DNA from: Geobacteraceae bacterium | GTDB taxonomy: Bacteria > Desulfobacterota > Desulfuromonadia > Geobacterales > Geobacteraceae | Assembly: GCA_009773645.1 (NCBI GenBank) | Contig: WSYB01000023.1 | Span: forward strand, 1-64,000 | DNA: 64,000 nt | Direction: 5' to 3' | In this document: piece by piece, positions 61,433 to 64,000 of the stretch | How positions within the stretch are numbered: the stretch's first letter is position 1 | How the letters are laid out: every line of letters starts with the position of its first letter | Position numbers and translations under genes: made by a program | Notes under the pieces: generated by a model | Databases searched by the model: none | Told to the model about the DNA's origin: nothing | What the model saw: only the letters and a program-made list of their open reading frames with translations

Positions 61433-61825
61433 CTAGAATTTCCCCCGGATCAGTTCGGCCGTAATCACCAGCGGTTTTTTCCCCCTGACGCTGTCATCGG
61501 GAAAATCGGGCATGATGGTCGGCATGGCAAATTTCACCTTGCCGTGATCCACCTCTGCCAGTGCCTTGCCGGTCTTGACCACACCGTAGGTTACACCGGC
61601 AAAAACACCGGTCGCAGCGCCGTAAGCCAGATAATCAAGATGATCGCCCGGTTTATGTGTAAAGGCAAGGATGGCCGCGCCGACCAGGGTACCGGTCAAG
61701 CCGCCGTAGAGAGCATCTTCAAATATTTCCTTAAAGGCACTATCGGCCGCGAAGCATGGGGCATTCCAGCAGGTGAGGAATAAAGCCGCCAAAACCCCCG
61801 CTAACGTCCGCCTGAAGATATTCAT
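61433..61825 (-). CDS. exported small glycine-rich protein of unknown function
   Basis: A 130-residue product with a signal peptide (cleavage after PCFAA, about residue 27) followed by a Gly/Ala-rich hydrophobic stretch (GGLTGTLVGAAILAF and YGAATGVFAGVTYGVV) reminiscent of glycine-zipper segments, and a soluble C-terminal tail. AAGGGGG lies 7 bases before the ATG. The function is unknown. The 283-bp gap beyond it (61826-62108) is A/T rich and shows no gene. Confidence 0.75.
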   Translation of the reverse strand: MNIFRRTLAGVLAALFLTCWNAPCFAADSAFKEIFEDALYGGLTGTLVGAAILAFTHKPGDHLDYLAYGAATGVFAGVTYGVVKTGKALAEVDHGKVKFAMPTIMPDFPDDSVRGKKPLVITAELIRGKF

Positions 61826-62108
61826 ATATAATCCCCCTTGTGAAGATCGGTTGCAAACCTGTTACAACTCATTTAAGCAAAAAAAGTGCCATAAAAAATA
61901 CTTTCTGCATCAAATCGTATCTATACGTTTTTAAATATCTTTTCAGCCGTAAATATAATTTTCCCAAAACAACAAAACCGTTACAGGAATCTTCTTCATT
62001 AAAAATGCCGTGTTTTCACCATCCCTGATAACGGCTCCCACTATTTTATATCGGCAAGTCAGGATGTTACTTAAGAAACCGCCATCCCACGGAAATGTAG
62101 CAAATCTG

Positions 62109-64000
62109 CTACACCTCATGCAGCGTTTTCTCCACCATGCGCAACTCGTCCTCCAAGCTCTGGACGAGATTATTCAGGCGTGCGGACAGAACCATGTCGA
62201 GAATTTTCTTGTAGGCGGGCCCTTCAGGGACTCCCAGTTTCTTAAGGTCCTCGCCGGTAATGAGGCACCGGACGTTCTGCAACTGGGTGAAATGGAGCGA
62301 AATAAACTTCTTCACCTCTTCGCTGCCGGTCTTTGCCATCATATAGAGAAGTATCTCCACCGGCAGTTCCTTCAGCCAGTGGTATATGTCACTGCGCGAT
62401 ACCTTTCCCTTCCGCTCCACTCGTTTCTGCATCTCTTCCAGAATCTCTCCGGCCTTTTTACGCATCTCGAAGAGCTTCTCCTTATAATGCTCATTGACAG
62501 CGAGCCTGGTGCAGGTTCCCCAGAACCGTTCGTTGTCGAGCGGGTCGCATAGCACCAGGAAATAGACCGCCCATTTCTCATAGCGCCGCTCCAGGAACAG
62601 GAGGTCAAACCAGGAAATGGTCTTCCATGCCTCCTCCAAAAGCCTGCGCGTCTCCGGCGCCAGCCGGAGGTCCGGATGGATGAAGCGCAACAGGCCCAGT
62701 GAGGCCATTCGTTCCACCGCCCGGAGCGGGTCCTTTTCCCGCAGGATATGGACGAGTTCGGCCAAAAGACGCTTCCCTCCCAACTTTTCCAGGAAATTCA
62801 TCTTTACCGCATTTTTGATCAGGTTTTCGGTATGTTTGGCGATGTGGAAATCTAGCCGCTGCTCAAAACGGATCGCCCTTAAGACCCTGGTAGGATCTTC
62901 CACAAAGGAAAGATTGTGGAGGACCCGCACCGTCTTCTCCTGCAGGTCGCGCTGGGCGCCGAAATAATCGATGAGCCGGCCGTATTCCTGCGGATTGAGC
63001 TTGATCGCCAGGGTATTGATGGTAAAATCGCGACGATAGAGGTCCATTTTTAGTGACGATCTCTCCACGGTCGGAAGGGCGCCGGGGGACTCGTAATATT
63101 CCAGGCGGGTGCTCGCAACGTCGATCTTGAAGTCGTCGGGGAGGACGATGACGGCAGTGCCGAATTTCCGGTGACTTTTGCACCGGCCGCCGAAATCCCT
63201 GGCAAAGGTTTCGGCAAAGAGGATGCCGTCACCCTCCACGGTAACGTCGATATCCAGGTTCTCGCTCCCCAGCAGAAGGTCGCGCACAAACCCGCCAACG
63301 GCATACACCGGCAGGCCCAGAAGCTCGCCGGTCATTCCCATATCCTTGAGGAGCTGCACTACCCGTGGGGAGAGATGCTTATTCATCAGACTCACCACTT
63401 CCTTGCTCCGCACCGGGATATTATTCCTTGCAAGGTCGTAAAGCGCTTCACCGGTGTACATGTAACGGAGCAGGTCGGTGCGGGTTACAACGCCGATCAG
63501 TTGTCTGTGCTCGAAGATCGGCACGAACCGGCGGTTCTGACCGATGAAGTATTCCTGGATCTCTGCTATGGGGGTCTCCGGAGTGGCCTTCATGTATTCG
63601 GTATGCATGTATTCACTTATAGGGAGATTGCCGAGACCGTGATACATGGCCTTCTCCACAATCCGTCGGGAAATGATGCCGACCATTTTCCCCTTCTCCA
63701 TGACCGGCATGGCGTTGACGTTGTAACGCGTGAGAAGCTCCCTGGCCTCCTCAAGGGTTGTAGTAGCTGGTAGGGTTTTTACCGGCGAGGACATGATATC
63801 CCCGGCGACCCGTAGCGGGTTTACCTTGATCTTCAGAATCTCTTCCAGCCTTTCCAGCACCTGGATGGAGGTGAGTTCCTTGACCGTGGCCGACGCGGCG
63901 GTGGCATGACCGCCGCCGCCGAACTCGCGCAGGATATCACCCACGTTTACTTCGGGGATGCGGCTTCGGGCGACGATATAGACCCTGTCCCCCATGCCGA
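62109..64000 (-). CDS. DHHA1-CBS-tRNA nucleotidyltransferase/poly(A) polymerase fusion (truncated at window edge)
   Basis: The coding frame stays open to the window edge, so the N-terminus lies beyond 64000. What is visible: a DHHA1 end with EFGGGGHATAAS, two CBS domains (about residues 55-180 of the visible part), the nucleotidyltransferase head VYAVGGFVRDLLLG with LDIDVTVEGDG, and a long helical RNA-binding tail. The whole resembles the DHH-CBS-PAP proteins of some bacteria that add A or CCA to tRNA. CBS domains suggest regulation by adenine nucleotides. Confidence 0.9.
   Translation of the reverse strand, partial: GMGDRVYIVARSRIPEVNVGDILREFGGGGHATAASATVKELTSIQVLERLEEILKIKVNPLRVAGDIMSSPVKTLPATTTLEEARELLTRYNVNAMPVMEKGKMVGIISRRIVEKAMYHGLGNLPISEYMHTEYMKATPETPIAEIQEYFIGQNRRFVPIFEHRQLIGVVTRTDLLRYMYTGEALYDLARNNIPVRSKEVVSLMNKHLSPRVVQLLKDMGMTGELLGLPVYAVGGFVRDLLLGSENLDIDVTVEGDGILFAETFARDFGGRCKSHRKFGTAVIVLPDDFKIDVASTRLEYYESPGALPTVERSSLKMDLYRRDFTINTLAIKLNPQEYGRLIDYFGAQRDLQEKTVRVLHNLSFVEDPTRVLRAIRFEQRLDFHIAKHTENLIKNAVKMNFLEKLGGKRLLAELVHILREKDPLRAVERMASLGLLRFIHPDLRLAPETRRLLEEAWKTISWFDLLFLERRYEKWAVYFLVLCDPLDNERFWGTCTRLAVNEHYKEKLFEMRKKAGEILEEMQKRVERKGKVSRSDIYHWLKELPVEILLYMMAKTGSEEVKKFISLHFTQLQNVRCLITGEDLKKLGVPEGPAYKKILDMVLSARLNNLVQSLEDELRMVEKTLHEV

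Overview
The window reads as a chromosomal segment of a Geobacter-type member of the Desulfuromonadales. The evidence is indirect but consistent: many multi-domain histidine kinases, one with a periplasmic CXXCH haem motif, a small c-type cytochrome, an anaerobic Ni-Fe CO dehydrogenase operon, an indolepyruvate:ferredoxin oxidoreductase and phenylacetate-CoA ligase cluster, and repeat elements of the kind scattered through such genomes. About 58 protein-coding genes are supported. No tRNA, rRNA, CRISPR array, transposase or prophage was seen. Species cannot be fixed from the sequence alone.

Layout. 1-3.5 kb: a hybrid histidine kinase and CheV (minus strand). 3.6-10.2 kb: a TetR-regulated tripartite RND efflux operon (TetR, TolC, membrane fusion protein, RND pump). 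10.2-11.3 kb: endonuclease V and a TPR protein. 11.5-16.6 kb: a translationally coupled histidine kinase, single-domain receiver and HD-GYP signalling operon. 16.8-18.6 kb: queD-queE-creatininase-like. 18.8-22.7 kb: two more histidine kinases, plus a fragment of a third. 23.0-34.6 kb: one long minus-strand operon, iorA-iorB-paaK-ACT-livK-livK-livH-livM-livG-livF-paaK, which looks built to import amino acids and oxidise aryl-pyruvates. It begins with a clear promoter followed at once by a terminator-like hairpin. 34.7-43.7 kb: cytochrome c, Ppx/GppA, Na/Pi cotransporter, an OmpA-type envelope cluster, an IHF/HU protein, a TPR protein and an RlmD-like RNA methyltransferase. 43.8-47.9 kb: an aldehyde dehydrogenase, class III aminotransferase and COG2403-like GTPase operon. 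48.1-52.0 kb: infA, an acyl-ACP thioesterase, a stand-alone lpxD and small hypotheticals. 52.4-57.9 kb: a PAS-LytTR regulator resembling the CO sensor RcoM, then cooS-cooC-cooF-like and a flavin oxidoreductase. 58.0-61.4 kb: bioB-bioD-bioA behind a good BirA operator. 61.4-64.0 kb: a small exported protein and the truncated end of a DHHA1-CBS-tRNA nucleotidyltransferase fusion.

The most rewarding points are the RcoM-like/coo module, the BirA operator overlapping the bioB promoter, the promoter-hairpin leader of the ior-liv operon, the CXXCH sensor kinase, and degenerate 7-bp tandem repeats that recur in intergenic gaps and once inside a coding region. No wholly new system can be claimed from sequence alone. 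The ior-paaK-liv operon and the aldehyde dehydrogenase-aminotransferase-GTPase operon are the least explained gene groupings.
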